Assembly: GCF_003443535.1 (NCBI RefSeq)
Contig: NZ_CP031946.1
Span: forward strand, 682,001 to 746,000
From: Ruegeria sp. AD91A
Lineage (GTDB): Bacteria; Pseudomonadota; Alphaproteobacteria; Rhodobacterales; Rhodobacteraceae
Reading direction: 5' to 3'
DNA length: 64,000 nt
Shown: positions 17,658-27,682 of the stretch, in pieces
How positions within the stretch are numbered: the stretch's first letter is position 1
Layout of the letters: every line of letters starts with the position of its first letter
Translations under genes and position numbers: made by a program
The notes under the pieces: generated by a model
What the model saw: only the letters and a program-made list of their open reading frames with translations
Database searches by the model: none
What the model was told of the DNA's origin: nothing

Positions 17658-18158
17658 TTATTGTTTGACGTCCGCCGCCGGGTTCGATCCGGCTTTGGCG
17701 CTGCGACCCGGGTTCAGCGGATCGTCCTGGCGCTGTACCGACCCTTCGAAATGCGCACCGCTTTCGATGGCGATGGTCTTGTGGATGATGTCGCCTTCAA
17801 CGCGTGCGGTCGACGTCAGGCGCACCTTGAGGCCACGCACGCGACCAACGATGCGGCCGTTGATCACAACGTCGTCTGCGGTGACTTCACCCTTGATCGT
17901 CGCCGATTCACCAATGGTCAGCAGGTGGGCGCGGATGTCGCCTTCAACCGTGCCTTCCACCTGAATGTCACCAGAGGTCTTGATGTTGCCGGTGATGTGC
18001 AGATCCGAAGACAGAACCGATGCTGGCGGTTTGGGCTTGGGCGCTGTCGCAGGTTTCGACTCGGTCGGTGCAGGGGCCGCTGGGGTCGCCGGAGCGGCGG
18101 GTTTGGCCGCCTCAGGTGCCTTGGATGCGGGTTCGTTGATTTTGCTTTTAGAAAACAT
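17658..18158 (-). CDS. Bactofilin (polymer-forming cytoskeletal protein)
   Basis: A 166-residue bactofilin. A Pro/Ala/Lys-rich N-terminal tail (about 1-47) leads into the right-handed beta-helix core (about 48-145) with SSDLHITGNIKTSGDIQVEG, DIRAHLLTIGESATIKGEV and GRVRGLKVRLTSTARVEGDI, and a short disordered C-terminus. Bactofilins polymerise without nucleotide and position cell-wall enzymes. The gene overlaps the upstream M23 peptidase gene by 11 bases, the known bactofilin plus LytM-peptidase pairing, which suggests the scaffold positions that enzyme. Confidence 0.93.
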   Translation of the reverse strand: MFSKSKINEPASKAPEAAKPAAPATPAAPAPTESKPATAPKPKPPASVLSSDLHITGNIKTSGDIQVEGTVEGDIRAHLLTIGESATIKGEVTADDVVINGRIVGRVRGLKVRLTSTARVEGDIIHKTIAIESGAHFEGSVQRQDDPLNPGRSAKAGSNPAADVKQ

Positions 18159-19479
18159 TTCTCGCAGCCTTGATGTAAGTCATTGGGTTTACGGGTTTTC
18201 CGTTCACTCGCACTTCATAGTGCAGATGCGTGCCGGTCGACCGTCCGGTGCTACCCATATCAGCAATATGATCCCCGCGCGAGACCCTTTGACCAACCTT
18301 CACATTGATCTTGGTGTTATGAGCGTAAAGTGTCTCAATTCCGAATGCGTGCTTGATTTTCACAAGCCGCCCGAAACCGGATTGCCAGCCTGCGTGGGTA
18401 ACGACGCCGTCCGCGGTCGCAAAGATATCCGTGCCTTGCGGCCCTGCGAAATCGACACCGTTATGCATCCGGCGACCACCGGATTTGGGATCGCGCCGGT
18501 TGCCGTAGCCACTGGTGAAACGCACGGCCGAATGTACAGGATTGGCAAAGGGGGCTTTTTCCGCCGCAAGACGATACAGGTTCAGCTGATCCATCTGTTT
18601 CAGCAATGTGTTCGCGCGGGCTTCCTCGGCGGACAATTCGTCCACCTCACCACGCGTGCTAAGGGATAAAGGGGTCAGCGGACCGCCCATACCGCTATAT
18701 CCGCGCCGGACCTCTTCGATGATGCGGTCTGTTGGCATTCCCGCCTGACGGAACATCTTGTCCAGCGGCTCGACCGATATCACCATGGCTTCTTCCAGCT
18801 GGCGGAAAATCTCGTCGCTGCGTTCCTGCATAAGGCGGATTTCCAGCTCCAGATCGTCCCGCTGACCCAGTGCGTCACGGGCGTCTGCAGCGATCTTGTC
18901 GCGTTCCTCGGCCGTGCGTGCCAGAGCGTCCGTCATGAACGCCATCTGCACCGGGGCGCTGGAGGCTGCAACGTACATGTCAGCGTTGCTGGTTTCCTGC
19001 TTCAATGCAGCCAGTTCTGCCCGTGCATCTTCCCGCTGTTTCATGGTCGTGCGCAGCGTGGTCTGGATGACTTCGATCCCCGTCTCAAGTTCGCGACGTC
19101 GGTTTTCCGATGCCAGCAGTTCGGACTGCATGGCGGAAATCTGCTCCAGCGCGGCGTTGAAACGATCCTGGGCGGCAAGGGCTTCCTGCGCACGCGCGTC
19201 GCGTTCAGCGGACAGGATATTCAAACGTTCCTGATAGGTGGCCTGGTCGCGTTTCGCCTGTTCCCGGAAATTACCCGATCCGATGCTGTCCATCAGCAGA
19301 ATGGCAGTTGCCACCGCAGTCCAGCCGACCATGACGGCAACACCGGCCACCGCGACCACCTGCGTTTCCGAACTTAGACGAATAAAGCGTGTATCTTTGT
19401 CAGATTTCAGAAAGACCCGGCGTTCCGGGAAGTACCGTTCAAGTACCGAGTGTATTTTTATTGCCAGACGTGTTCGCAC
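18148..19479 (-). CDS. Membrane-anchored M23 (LytM) peptidoglycan peptidase
   Basis: A 443-residue envelope peptidase. One membrane segment (about 40-65, VAVAGVAVMVGWTAVATAILL) follows a short cytoplasmic N-terminus. Long coiled coils occupy about 75-245, and the C-terminal LytM domain (about 320-435) has HNGVDFAGPQGTDI, YAHNTKINV and STGTHLHYEVRVNG. The zinc ligands H-x-x-x-D and H-x-H are all present, so it should be active rather than an EnvC-like activator. It is the first gene of a two-gene operon with bactofilin. Confidence 0.92.
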   Translation of the reverse strand: MRTRLAIKIHSVLERYFPERRVFLKSDKDTRFIRLSSETQVVAVAGVAVMVGWTAVATAILLMDSIGSGNFREQAKRDQATYQERLNILSAERDARAQEALAAQDRFNAALEQISAMQSELLASENRRRELETGIEVIQTTLRTTMKQREDARAELAALKQETSNADMYVAASSAPVQMAFMTDALARTAEERDKIAADARDALGQRDDLELEIRLMQERSDEIFRQLEEAMVISVEPLDKMFRQAGMPTDRIIEEVRRGYSGMGGPLTPLSLSTRGEVDELSAEEARANTLLKQMDQLNLYRLAAEKAPFANPVHSAVRFTSGYGNRRDPKSGGRRMHNGVDFAGPQGTDIFATADGVVTHAGWQSGFGRLVKIKHAFGIETLYAHNTKINVKVGQRVSRGDHIADMGSTGRSTGTHLHYEVRVNGKPVNPMTYIKAARNVF

Positions 19480-19653
19480 GCGTCCTACCTCTCATCCCCA
19501 AGATCGGGACCGGTCGTGAGTGCCTGCCGCCCCTTGGGCCGATTGCATAAAGGGCAGGCAGCGTTCGGGCAAGTTTGTTGACCCGTCAGTGGCCAACAGC
19601 GCAGAAATCCCCCCAAAGATCGGCGGGAAATTGCCGATATCAGTGTCCAAGCG

Positions 19654-20496
19654 TCAGTTTGTGATTTCGCCGGGCGCGGGCAGGTCTTCGGTCAGCGGCC
19701 AGTAAAAGTCGGGTGGCAGTCCGGCCTCTGCACGCTTTTCCTCGTTGAAGGGCGGTTTCAGGACGCCGTGGAAATACCGGCGAACCAGAGTGTGAAACAC
19801 ATCCTTCGGGTCGGCATTTTCCCGGCCGCACAGGAAATGGAACCACTTGGACCCATAGGCGACATGGCCGACTTCTTCTGCATAGATCACTTCAAGCGCT
19901 GCAATGGCCTGCTCGGCCCTGGCTTTGCGAAATATCTCGATCATGCCGGGGGTGACGTCCAGACCGCGCGCTTCGAGCACCATGGGGACAACCGCCAGCC
20001 GCCCCATAAGGTCGTCTGCGGTGTCCTCGGCCGCTCGCCAAATTCCTGCATGGGCAGGCAGGGCGCCGTAGTAGCTTCCCATCTGTTCAAGGCAATCACA
20101 GACCATCTCGAAATGGCGCGATTCTTCCTCGGCGCATTTTACCCAATCATCATAAAACCCGATCGGCATCGACACATGGCCAAAGCGGGCGATGATGTCC
20201 CAATGCAGATCGACGGCGTTCAGTTCGATATGCGCCACGGCATGCAACAGGGCGATGCGTCCCGCTTCGGTGCCCGGCTTTCGCTTTGGTACTTCGCGCG
20301 GAGACAGGAGTTCGGGCTGGTCCGGGCGCGCGGGTTTCAGCGGCGGTGACGCGGTACCGATCTCGATCGGGCGGGCGTCGCCTTTGCGCGACGCAAACCA
20401 CGCGGCGGCGTGCTGTTTGGACAGGGTGGTCTTTTCCCGACCATCGGCCGTTTCAAGAACCTCGGTCGCCATCTGAGTCAGCGATTTGGACACCAT
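19654..20496 (-). CDS. DUF455 ferritin-like protein
   Basis: A 280-residue DUF455-family protein with a ferritin-like four-helix arrangement. Likely metal ligands are visible in HAVAHIELNAVDLHWD (near residue 86), CAEEESRHFEMV (near residue 122) and IYAEEVGHVAYGS (near residue 205), a diiron-like pattern of E-x-x-H. The family is widespread in proteobacteria and some members are implicated in tRNA hydroxylation-like chemistry; the substrate here cannot be named. No signal peptide. About 20 bases separate its start from the next non-coding region before bcp. Confidence 0.8.
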   Translation of the reverse strand: MVSKSLTQMATEVLETADGREKTTLSKQHAAAWFASRKGDARPIEIGTASPPLKPARPDQPELLSPREVPKRKPGTEAGRIALLHAVAHIELNAVDLHWDIIARFGHVSMPIGFYDDWVKCAEEESRHFEMVCDCLEQMGSYYGALPAHAGIWRAAEDTADDLMGRLAVVPMVLEARGLDVTPGMIEIFRKARAEQAIAALEVIYAEEVGHVAYGSKWFHFLCGRENADPKDVFHTLVRRYFHGVLKPPFNEEKRAEAGLPPDFYWPLTEDLPAPGEITN

Positions 20497-20556
20497 GTTT
20501 CTCCGCCTGGTTATTCCTGTGGCTCTTAAACCGGATGGCGACCGCGGTCGAGAGCG

Positions 20557-21018
20557 TTAGAGCGCGCGCACCGCTTCCAGCACCTCATCCACGTGGCCGG
20601 GAACTTTGACCTTGCGCCAAACGCGGGCAATCTTGCCTTCGGGGTCGATGATAAACGTCGAACGTTCAATCCCCATCGACTTGCGCCCGTACATGTTCTT
20701 TTCGACCCACACCCCGTAGTCTTCACAGACGGTCGAGTTCTCATCCGACAACAGCGGTGTTGTCAGCCCATGCTTGGCGACGAATTTGTCATGTTTGGCG
20801 ACGCTGTCACGGGAGATGCCGAAAACTTGAGCGCCCGCATCCGCAAAGGCCTGAAGTTGTTCCGAGAAACCGATGGATTCCTTGGTGCAGCCCGGCGTAT
20901 CATCGCGGGGGTAGAAGAACAGAACCACGGTGCCACCGCGCAACGCCGAAAGCGTCACCTCGCCGCCGCCGTCGCGCGGCAAAGTGAAGTCAGGGGCGAT
21001 GTCTGAAACGTCGGGCAT
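20557..21018 (-). CDS. bcp: Thioredoxin-dependent peroxiredoxin (BCP/PrxQ type)
   Basis: A 153-residue peroxiredoxin that reduces hydroperoxides. The peroxidatic Cys44 lies in YPRDDTPGCTKESIGF. The resolving cysteine usually found five residues later is replaced (Ile49), and the only other cysteine is near residue 93 (STVCEDYGVW), so resolution may use that site or an external thiol. The start ATG at 21018 has CGGAG upstream; the longer open frame to 21129 adds an implausible N-terminus. It is divergent from the large AsmA-like gene. Confidence 0.93.
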   Translation of the reverse strand: MPDVSDIAPDFTLPRDGGGEVTLSALRGGTVVLFFYPRDDTPGCTKESIGFSEQLQAFADAGAQVFGISRDSVAKHDKFVAKHGLTTPLLSDENSTVCEDYGVWVEKNMYGRKSMGIERSTFIIDPEGKIARVWRKVKVPGHVDEVLEAVRAL

Positions 21019-21077
21019 TGGAAACTCCGTTAAAGGTTTTAAAAGGCTGCCTGATATCATAGGGCAACACGTGCGGG

Positions 21078-24000
21078 TTGGAAGGCGTGGATAGCAATTT
21101 GAAGCAGCACGAAGACGACGATGGAGCAAAGCGGGAAAAGCCCGCGCGCCGTCGGTCTCGCCGCCGGGCCGCCGGACTATGGGCCATGCGCGGCACTTTC
21201 ATGCTGGTGCTGTTGGCGTTGTTCACTGGTTTCATGCTTGTCGGACAAAGAATGCACGCACCTGTCTGGCTGCGGGACAGGGTCGAGGCGCGGCTTGAAA
21301 AGGCCTTGGGCGGGCTGCAAATCCGGTTTGGTGACGTGAGTTTCATCATTCACGAGGGTTGGCGACCGCGTCTGCGTCTGACCGATGTGTTCATCAGCGA
21401 TGCGGCTGGTCAGCAAATTGCGCAGGTGTCCGACATGCGCGCCAGTCTGGCCATGCGCCCTTTGTTGCGGGGGCACGTCCGCCCGAAAAGAATAATTCTG
21501 AGCGGTGCGCAAATCGCCGTGACCCGGAACAAGGACGGGGCACTGAGTCTTACGGTCGGATCCGGCAGCGCGCCCGTGCAGGAAGCCCCGAACCTAGCAC
21601 AGCTTATCGAAGCCTCGGATCAGGTCTTCCTGTCTCCGGCCCTGTCTGCACTGACGTCTGTCGAGCTTGATGCGATCACACTGGATTATCTAGATCTGCG
21701 GCAAGGACGGTCCTGGATTCTGGACGGTGGACATATCCAGGCCAACCGGAGCGGCAGCGAGGTGCGTTTGGCGACGGGGTTCTCGGTTTTGGCAGGGCGT
21801 GACTATGTCAGTGCAATCGAGGCCAATTATACAAGCGTCCTGGGGACTCCTGCGGCACAATTCGGGATATCGGTCACTGACTTGCCGGCCGAGGACATCG
21901 CGGGCCAAACACCCGCCCTTGCTTGGTTGCAGGTTCTGCGGGCCCCGATTTCGGGTGCCTTGCGGGGTGGAGTCGATGAAAAAGGAGCTATCGGTACCGT
22001 ATACGCAACTCTGAATCTGGGGGCGGGTGCCGTTCAGCCAAACCCCGAAACACGCCCGGTCCCCTTCGAATCTGCCCGCACGTATTTCACTTATGACCCC
22101 AAAGGGCAGATGCTGGACTTCAACGAAGTTTCAGTTGTCTCGGCCTGGGGCGAGGTGCAGGCTGACGGGAAGGCGATTTTGGAAGGTGCGGAAGATGGCG
22201 TGCTGGACAGCCTGTCTGCGCAGTTGCAGTTGTCCGGTATCAATGTGAACCCTGCAAACCTGTTCCCACAGCCTATTCAGCTTTCGCGGGCCAGCCTAGA
22301 TTTCAAGATGGCGATCAACCCGTTCCAATTGCGGCTCGGTCAGATGACCATCGAAGATCCGGGCCATACGGTGCGTGCCTTTGGTGTCCTGAACGGGCGA
22401 CCGGATGGCTGGGCGGTCGAGCTGGACGCACATCTGGACCAAATGACGTCGGACAAGGTTCTCGGATACTGGCCCGAGCGTCTGGCGCCGAAACCGAGAG
22501 AATGGGTGACCAAAAACCTGTACGAAGGGGTTCTGTCGGATATGGATTTTGCCCTGCGCCTTTTGCCCGGTTCGAAACCGGATCTCTATCTGGATTTCGG
22601 ATTTGAAGAGGCGAAGATCCGGTTTGTCAAAACGCTGCCTCCGATCGAACAGGCGCAGGGTCAGGCCAGCCTGATCAACCGCAGGTTCACGGTCACTGCG
22701 CAGCAGGGTGTAGTGATTGCGGATGACGGCGGTGCGGTGGATGCAACGGGAACGTCCTTCATCATACCCGACACGGATATCAAGAAATCTGCGCCCGCGA
22801 TTGCGCGCATCCGGGCCAGTGGCAGTGTGACGGCCGCGTTATCCTTGCTGGACCGGCCTCCGCTCGAATTGCTTAGCAAGGCGGGGTTGCCCGTTGATGT
22901 GGCGAAGGGAACGGTGTCGTTGGCAGGAACTCTGTCCTTGCCCTTGAAAAAAGATCTCAAGTTCGAGGACACCGAGTTCCATTTCGATGGCAGGCTGGCC
23001 AATCTGTTCAGTGACAGGTTGGTGCCTGGCTTTACCGTCAGCGCTGATCTGCTGGATCTTTCGGGTGATCAGTCCGGCGTTCAGATTCAGGGGCTGGGGC
23101 AGTTTGGGGACGTACCGCTGACGGCGCTCTGGCGGCAGTCGATAGATGGCAAGTCCGCACAGCGAAGTACCCTGACGGGTCAGATCGAGCTGTCGCCGCG
23201 ATTGATGGATGAGATCGGTGCGGGTTTGCCTCCGGGCATGCTGACCGGAAAAGGGATTGCGGACATCACATTGGGGCTTGGTGCCGGACCTCCTCCGAAA
23301 CTGTCAGTTTCATCTGATTTGCAAGGCGTGGGGCTGGCCATACCCGAGCTTGGTTGGCGAAAGGGAACTAATTCGACAGGATCTCTGACAGCCGAAACGA
23401 CTTTGGGATCGCAACTGAAAGTGGACAGCCTGCGCATAGATGCGGCGGGTTTGCGTACCTCTGCCTCGATTACGTTTCGTGAGAATGGCAAATATGATCG
23501 GGTTCGCTTCAGCTCTTTTGACCTGGGCGACTGGCTGGCGGTCCCGGCAGAGCTGATCGGGCGCGGGGGCGCCATGCCGGATATCCGTGTTCTTGGCGGC
23601 GTACTTGATATGGGCCGCGCGAATTTCGGCGAAAGTGGCGGATCAGGCGGCGGGGGCGGAGCCGGGCCGAAACTGGACGTGTCGCTGGATCGCCTTCAGG
23701 TGACGGAAACCGTCGCACTGACCGGGTTCCAGGGCGCATTTCAGACGACCGGCGGAATACAAGGGAACTTCAACGCGCGGGTCAATGGCGGCGCGCCGGT
23801 CAGAGGGCAGGTCAGCCCCAGAGGGAAACGAAGTGCTGTTGACCTGACGTCGCAAGATGCGGGTGCCGTGCTACGATCGGCCGGGGTTCTGACACAGGCG
23901 CGGGGCGGAGAAATGGACCTCAAGCTTGAGCCTGTGGCCGCACCCGGCAGCTATGACGTGATATTGAAAATCACCAATACGCGGATCACCGACGCTCCGG

Positions 24001-24473
24001 CCATGGCAGCCTTGCTGAATGCCATCAGCCTTGTGGGGCTTTTGGACGAAATGGCCGGGCAGGGCATCTTTTTTGCAGCAATCGACAGCCGGATGCGGAT
24101 CACGCCGACGGATATCAAGGTGCTCAGCGGCAGTGCCGTCGGGCCATCCATGGGCCTGTCTTTTGACGGTACCATCGATACGGTGAACGGAATGCTGAAC
24201 CTGCGCGGTGCAATTTCGCCTATATACCTCCTCAACGCAGTTGGCAGCGTGTTCACGCGCAAGGGCGAGGGCGTCTTTGGCTTCAACTACACCCTGACCG
24301 GTCCGCTTGCTTCGCCCAAAGTGTCGGTAAATCCTTTGTCCGGTCTTGCTCCTCTGTTCCTACGCGACCTGTTGCGTGCCCCGGCACCGCAAGTTCAGGA
24401 TGGCCCGAACGCAGTGCCCCAGAAACCTGATGAACCAAAACCCACGTTTGGATCATCCCCAAGTGACCGCTGA
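21078..24473 (+). CDS. Large AsmA-like/DUF3971 envelope protein (YhdP-type)
   Basis: An 1131-residue protein with a basic N-terminus (ARRRSRRRAA), one membrane helix (about 39-58, GTFMLVLLALFTGFMLVG) and a long beta-rich periplasmic domain. Segments such as VRDRVEARLEKAL-like WLRDRVEARLEKALGG and the late LLNAISLVGLLDEMAGQGI and LRGAISPIYLLNAVGSV match the DUF3971/AsmA-C architecture of YhdP and TamB-related proteins, which bridge the envelope and are linked to lipid transport to the outer membrane. The start is unclear: TTG at 21078 or GTG at 21087, with no ATG before residue 37. It is followed by queA. Confidence 0.82.
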   Translation: MEGVDSNLKQHEDDDGAKREKPARRRSRRRAAGLWAMRGTFMLVLLALFTGFMLVGQRMHAPVWLRDRVEARLEKALGGLQIRFGDVSFIIHEGWRPRLRLTDVFISDAAGQQIAQVSDMRASLAMRPLLRGHVRPKRIILSGAQIAVTRNKDGALSLTVGSGSAPVQEAPNLAQLIEASDQVFLSPALSALTSVELDAITLDYLDLRQGRSWILDGGHIQANRSGSEVRLATGFSVLAGRDYVSAIEANYTSVLGTPAAQFGISVTDLPAEDIAGQTPALAWLQVLRAPISGALRGGVDEKGAIGTVYATLNLGAGAVQPNPETRPVPFESARTYFTYDPKGQMLDFNEVSVVSAWGEVQADGKAILEGAEDGVLDSLSAQLQLSGINVNPANLFPQPIQLSRASLDFKMAINPFQLRLGQMTIEDPGHTVRAFGVLNGRPDGWAVELDAHLDQMTSDKVLGYWPERLAPKPREWVTKNLYEGVLSDMDFALRLLPGSKPDLYLDFGFEEAKIRFVKTLPPIEQAQGQASLINRRFTVTAQQGVVIADDGGAVDATGTSFIIPDTDIKKSAPAIARIRASGSVTAALSLLDRPPLELLSKAGLPVDVAKGTVSLAGTLSLPLKKDLKFEDTEFHFDGRLANLFSDRLVPGFTVSADLLDLSGDQSGVQIQGLGQFGDVPLTALWRQSIDGKSAQRSTLTGQIELSPRLMDEIGAGLPPGMLTGKGIADITLGLGAGPPPKLSVSSDLQGVGLAIPELGWRKGTNSTGSLTAETTLGSQLKVDSLRIDAAGLRTSASITFRENGKYDRVRFSSFDLGDWLAVPAELIGRGGAMPDIRVLGGVLDMGRANFGESGGSGGGGGAGPKLDVSLDRLQVTETVALTGFQGAFQTTGGIQGNFNARVNGGAPVRGQVSPRGKRSAVDLTSQDAGAVLRSAGVLTQARGGEMDLKLEPVAAPGSYDVILKITNTRITDAPAMAALLNAISLVGLLDEMAGQGIFFAAIDSRMRITPTDIKVLSGSAVGPSMGLSFDGTIDTVNGMLNLRGAISPIYLLNAVGSVFTRKGEGVFGFNYTLTGPLASPKVSVNPLSGLAPLFLRDLLRAPAPQVQDGPNAVPQKPDEPKPTFGSSPSDR

Positions 24474-24515
24474 CAGGATATGGCCGAATCTGATGCAGGG
24501 TTGTAAGGCGCGGGC

Positions 24516-25562
24516 ATGAAACTCAGCGATTTTGATTTCCACCTGCCCGAAGACCTGATCGCCACGCGGCCTGCCAGCCCGCGGTCCTCTGCGCGCCTGT
24601 TGGTAGCGCAAGGGAACGCGACGACCGACAGCCATGTGATCGATTTGCCTGAGTATCTGCAGCCGGGCGACCGGCTGGTGTTGAATGACACCCGTGTCAT
24701 CCCGGCGCGGCTAAACGGTCGGCGCCATCGCGACAGCGCGCAAGGGCCGGTTTCCGCCGGGGTCGAGGCAACCTTGCTGGACCCGCAGGCCGACGGCACG
24801 TGGTCTGCGTTGATCAAGCCGCTCAAAAAGGTGAAGCTTGGGGAAGAGATTGTCTTCTCAGATGATCTCAGCGCCACACTGGACAGGGTTGCTGACGGCC
24901 AGGCGTATCTGCGCTTCAATCTCAGCGGCGAGGATTTCGACGCGGCGCTGGATCAGGCCGGAGCAATGCCTCTGCCGCCCTACATCGCAGCCAAACGCCC
25001 GGCCGATGAACGGGACAAAACGGACTATCAGACTATCTGGGCAAACCGTTCCGGCGCCGTGGCCGCCCCGACCGCATCGTTGCATTTCGATGATGCGCTG
25101 ATGAAGGCGTTGGCCGAGCGAGGTGTAAGCTTCACGCATGTGACGCTTCATGTGGGGGCAGGAACTTTTCTTCCGGTTAAGGTTGAGGATGTCACAACCC
25201 ATAAGATGCATGCTGAATGGGGACAGGTAAGCCCGGAGGCCGCGGCACAGATACTGGCAACCAAGGCGGCTGGCGGGCGTGTGATCCCGGTGGGGACAAC
25301 AGCTTTGCGCCTGATCGAAAGTGCTGCAAGGTCAGGAAAGATCGAACCTTGGGAAGGCGACACTGATATCTTCATTTATCCCGGTTTCGAATTCCATGTC
25401 ACAGACGCATTGATGACCAATTTTCATTTGCCGAAGTCCACTTTACTTATGCTGGTTTCGGCATTGATGGGGCAGGATCGGATGCGCGATATCTACACGC
25501 ATGCCATAGCACGAAAATATCGGTTCTTTTCTTATGGCGACGCGTCGCTTTTGATCCCCTGA
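24516..25562 (+). CDS. queA: tRNA preQ1 S-adenosylmethionine ribosyltransferase-isomerase
   Basis: A 348-residue QueA of normal length. It transfers the ribosyl part of SAM to preQ1-modified tRNA to give epoxyqueuosine. Family segments are visible throughout: [15 protein letters not shown] at the N-terminus, [62 protein letters not shown] and the C-terminal [19 protein letters not shown]. The start at 24516 is the only sensible one. It lies 42 bases after the AsmA-like gene, probably in one transcript. Confidence 0.97.
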   Translation: MKLSDFDFHLPEDLIATRPASPRSSARLLVAQGNATTDSHVIDLPEYLQPGDRLVLNDTRVIPARLNGRRHRDSAQGPVSAGVEATLLDPQADGTWSALIKPLKKVKLGEEIVFSDDLSATLDRVADGQAYLRFNLSGEDFDAALDQAGAMPLPPYIAAKRPADERDKTDYQTIWANRSGAVAAPTASLHFDDALMKALAERGVSFTHVTLHVGAGTFLPVKVEDVTTHKMHAEWGQVSPEAAAQILATKAAGGRVIPVGTTALRLIESAARSGKIEPWEGDTDIFIYPGFEFHVTDALMTNFHLPKSTLLMLVSALMGQDRMRDIYTHAIARKYRFFSYGDASLLIP

Positions 25563-25673
25563 AGGGCGCGTATACAGCATCACGGATCGGGAATGTCGTA
25601 GACAAGCGCGACGTAGGCGGTCTTTGATCGCAGAACGACACTAAAATCAGGTTGGCATTAGTCGGAGGCCCCA

Positions 25674-26945
25674 ATGATTCAGGTCCTTTCCAGCGCATGG
25701 GCGTTGTTGCTCGGCATGGGGTTGCTGATGGTCGGAAACGGCCTGCAGGGCACTATCCTGGGCGTTCGGGGTGAGATCGAAGGCTTTTCGACCCTTGAGA
25801 TGTCATTTGTCATGTCGGCCTATTTTCTGGGTTTTCTGGGCGGTTCACGCCTCGCACCCGAGATGATCCGGCGCGTCGGCCATGTACGGGTCTTTGCGGC
25901 CCTTGCGTCGTTCATTTCGGCCGTGATGATCATGTATCCGATGCTGACAGACCCGATCGCGTGGGCCCTTGGCCGGGTGGTGATCGGGTTCTGTTTTTCG
26001 GGCGTCTACGTCACCGCGGAAAGCTGGCTCAATAACGCGGCAAGCAATGAGAACCGCGGGCAGGCGCTGTCGCTCTATATGATTGTCCAGATGACGGGTA
26101 TCATCAGTGCGCAGGCGCTTGTTCTGGTCGGTGACCCCGCTGGATACGAAACCTTTGTAATCGCCTCGATTCTGGTTTCGGTGTCTTTCGCACCTATTTT
26201 GTTGTCAATCTCGCCAACACCAGCCTTTGATACCACAAAACCGATGACCCTGAAGAAACTGCTGGAAACCTCGCCTCTGGGCTGTGTGGGCATGTTTCTG
26301 CTGGGGGGCGTGTTTTCGGCGCAGTTCGGTATGGCGGCGGTTTTCGGCGCTCGGGCCGGGCTGTCGCTTGTAGAAATTTCGACCTTCGTTGCGGCGTTTT
26401 ATATCGGAGCAGTTGTTCTGCAATATCCGTTGGGCTGGTTCTCTGATCGCATGGATCGACGCTTTCTGATCCTTCTTGTGGCGCTCGCCGGTGCCGGCGG
26501 CGCAACTATCGCAATGATGATGGGTGGATCGTTTCCAATTCTGCTTGCCTCGGCTTTCCTGATCGGCGGCACCTCCAACCCGCTCTACTCACTGCTGATC
26601 GCGCATGCGAATGACTTTCTTGAATACGAGGATATGGCGGCAGCATCTGGCGGACTGGTGTTTATCAACGGTCTGGGAGCGATTGCCGGGCCGCTGATAA
26701 CCGGTTGGTTGATGGGTGATGCCATTTTCGGGCCGTCGGGCTTTTTTCTCTTTATTGCGGCACTGTTACTCGCAATGGCACTCTACGCACTTTATCGAAC
26801 GACACAGCGTGCTTCGATCCCTGTGGACGAAACCGGCACAATGTCGACGCTGTATCCAACATCCTCGCCAGTTGCGCTTGAAGTGGCACAGGAGGTTGCG
26901 ATCGAAGCCGCCGAGGCCGAGCAGGCTGAGCAGGAAGATGCCTAG
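25674..26945 (+). CDS. Major facilitator superfamily transporter
   Basis: A 423-residue inner-membrane protein with about 12 hydrophobic helices and the MFS pattern of conserved loops (LGGSRLAPEMIRRVGHVRVF after helix 2, YPLGWFSDRMDRRFL after helix 8, both variants of the G-x-x-x-D-R-x-G-R motif). It resembles the YcaD-like group of MFS proteins, whose substrates are unknown. The C-terminal tail is acidic (EAAEAEQAEQEDA). The ATG at 25674 has GGAGG upstream. No neighbour points to a substrate. Confidence 0.85.
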   Translation: MIQVLSSAWALLLGMGLLMVGNGLQGTILGVRGEIEGFSTLEMSFVMSAYFLGFLGGSRLAPEMIRRVGHVRVFAALASFISAVMIMYPMLTDPIAWALGRVVIGFCFSGVYVTAESWLNNAASNENRGQALSLYMIVQMTGIISAQALVLVGDPAGYETFVIASILVSVSFAPILLSISPTPAFDTTKPMTLKKLLETSPLGCVGMFLLGGVFSAQFGMAAVFGARAGLSLVEISTFVAAFYIGAVVLQYPLGWFSDRMDRRFLILLVALAGAGGATIAMMMGGSFPILLASAFLIGGTSNPLYSLLIAHANDFLEYEDMAAASGGLVFINGLGAIAGPLITGWLMGDAIFGPSGFFLFIAALLLAMALYALYRTTQRASIPVDETGTMSTLYPTSSPVALEVAQEVAIEAAEAEQAEQEDA

Positions 26946-26976
26946 GACACAGGATTATGTCGCAAGTGTTGCAATA

Positions 26977-26989
26977 TGTTACTGTAACA
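26977..26989. promoter_or_regulatory. Palindrome upstream of the DUF924 gene
   Basis: TGTTACTGTAACA is a perfect odd palindrome 66 bases upstream of the DUF924 start. A nested ACTGTAACAGT palindrome overlaps it. It could be an operator, but no regulator is known. Confidence 0.3.
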
Positions 26990-27054
26990 GTTCTGTAAAA
27001 CGGCCTTAAATGACGTTACGTCCCAAATGCGGGCACAAGACGGAGTTTAAGGCA

Positions 27055-27630
27055 ATGGTAACGCCTGAAGAAGTATTGAGTTTTTGGTTAGATGAGGTGG
27101 GTCCAAAGGGCTGGTATATTGAGGATGAAGCGTTGGATTCAAATATTCGCGCACGTTTTCAATCAACATGGGAGGCTGCGGCCGAGGGCAAGTTTTCGCT
27201 CTGGCTGACCTATCCCAGCGGGTCACTGGCTTACATTATTCTGACGGACCAGTTTTCACGCAACATGTTCCGGGGGCAGGCGCGTGCTTTCGCGACGGAC
27301 CGAGCGGCTTTGGCCGCCGCAAAATGCGCGGTCGACAGGGGCTGGGACAAGAAAATCGACGAACCGGCCCGGCAGTTCTTTTACTTGCCAATGATGCATT
27401 CGGAAAATCTGTGCGATCAGGAACGCTGCGTGCGTCTGATCTGCGAAAACATGAGCGGCGATACAAGCAATCTGCTTCATGCCCGAGCGCATCGTGAAGT
27501 GATCCGCAAGTTCGGTCGTTTTCCTTATCGGAACGAAGCACTGTCGCGCAATTCGACCCCTCACGAAGAGGCTTATGTCGACATGGGTGGCTACGGTTCT
27601 ACTGTGCGTGAGCTGCAAGCGACAGCCTGA
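27055..27630 (+). CDS. DUF924 family protein
   Basis: A 191-residue DUF924 protein. The start ATG at 27055 is favoured because GGAG and AAGG lie upstream and the protein then begins MVTPEEVLSFWLDEVGPKGWY, as in the family; a start at 27010 would add 15 residues. Typical segments are LILTDQFSRNMFRG (here YIILTDQFSRNMFRGQARAF), DEPARQFFYLPMMHSEN and RFPYRNEALSR. The fold is all-helical and TPR-like. The biochemical role is unknown. It stands alone between the MFS gene and the convergent small membrane protein. Confidence 0.85.
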   Translation: MVTPEEVLSFWLDEVGPKGWYIEDEALDSNIRARFQSTWEAAAEGKFSLWLTYPSGSLAYIILTDQFSRNMFRGQARAFATDRAALAAAKCAVDRGWDKKIDEPARQFFYLPMMHSENLCDQERCVRLICENMSGDTSNLLHARAHREVIRKFGRFPYRNEALSRNSTPHEEAYVDMGGYGSTVRELQATA

Positions 27631-27682
27631 GATCGCCGAGACAGATTATGGAACCGCGCCATAACCGATAGAGCAGGGGCCC

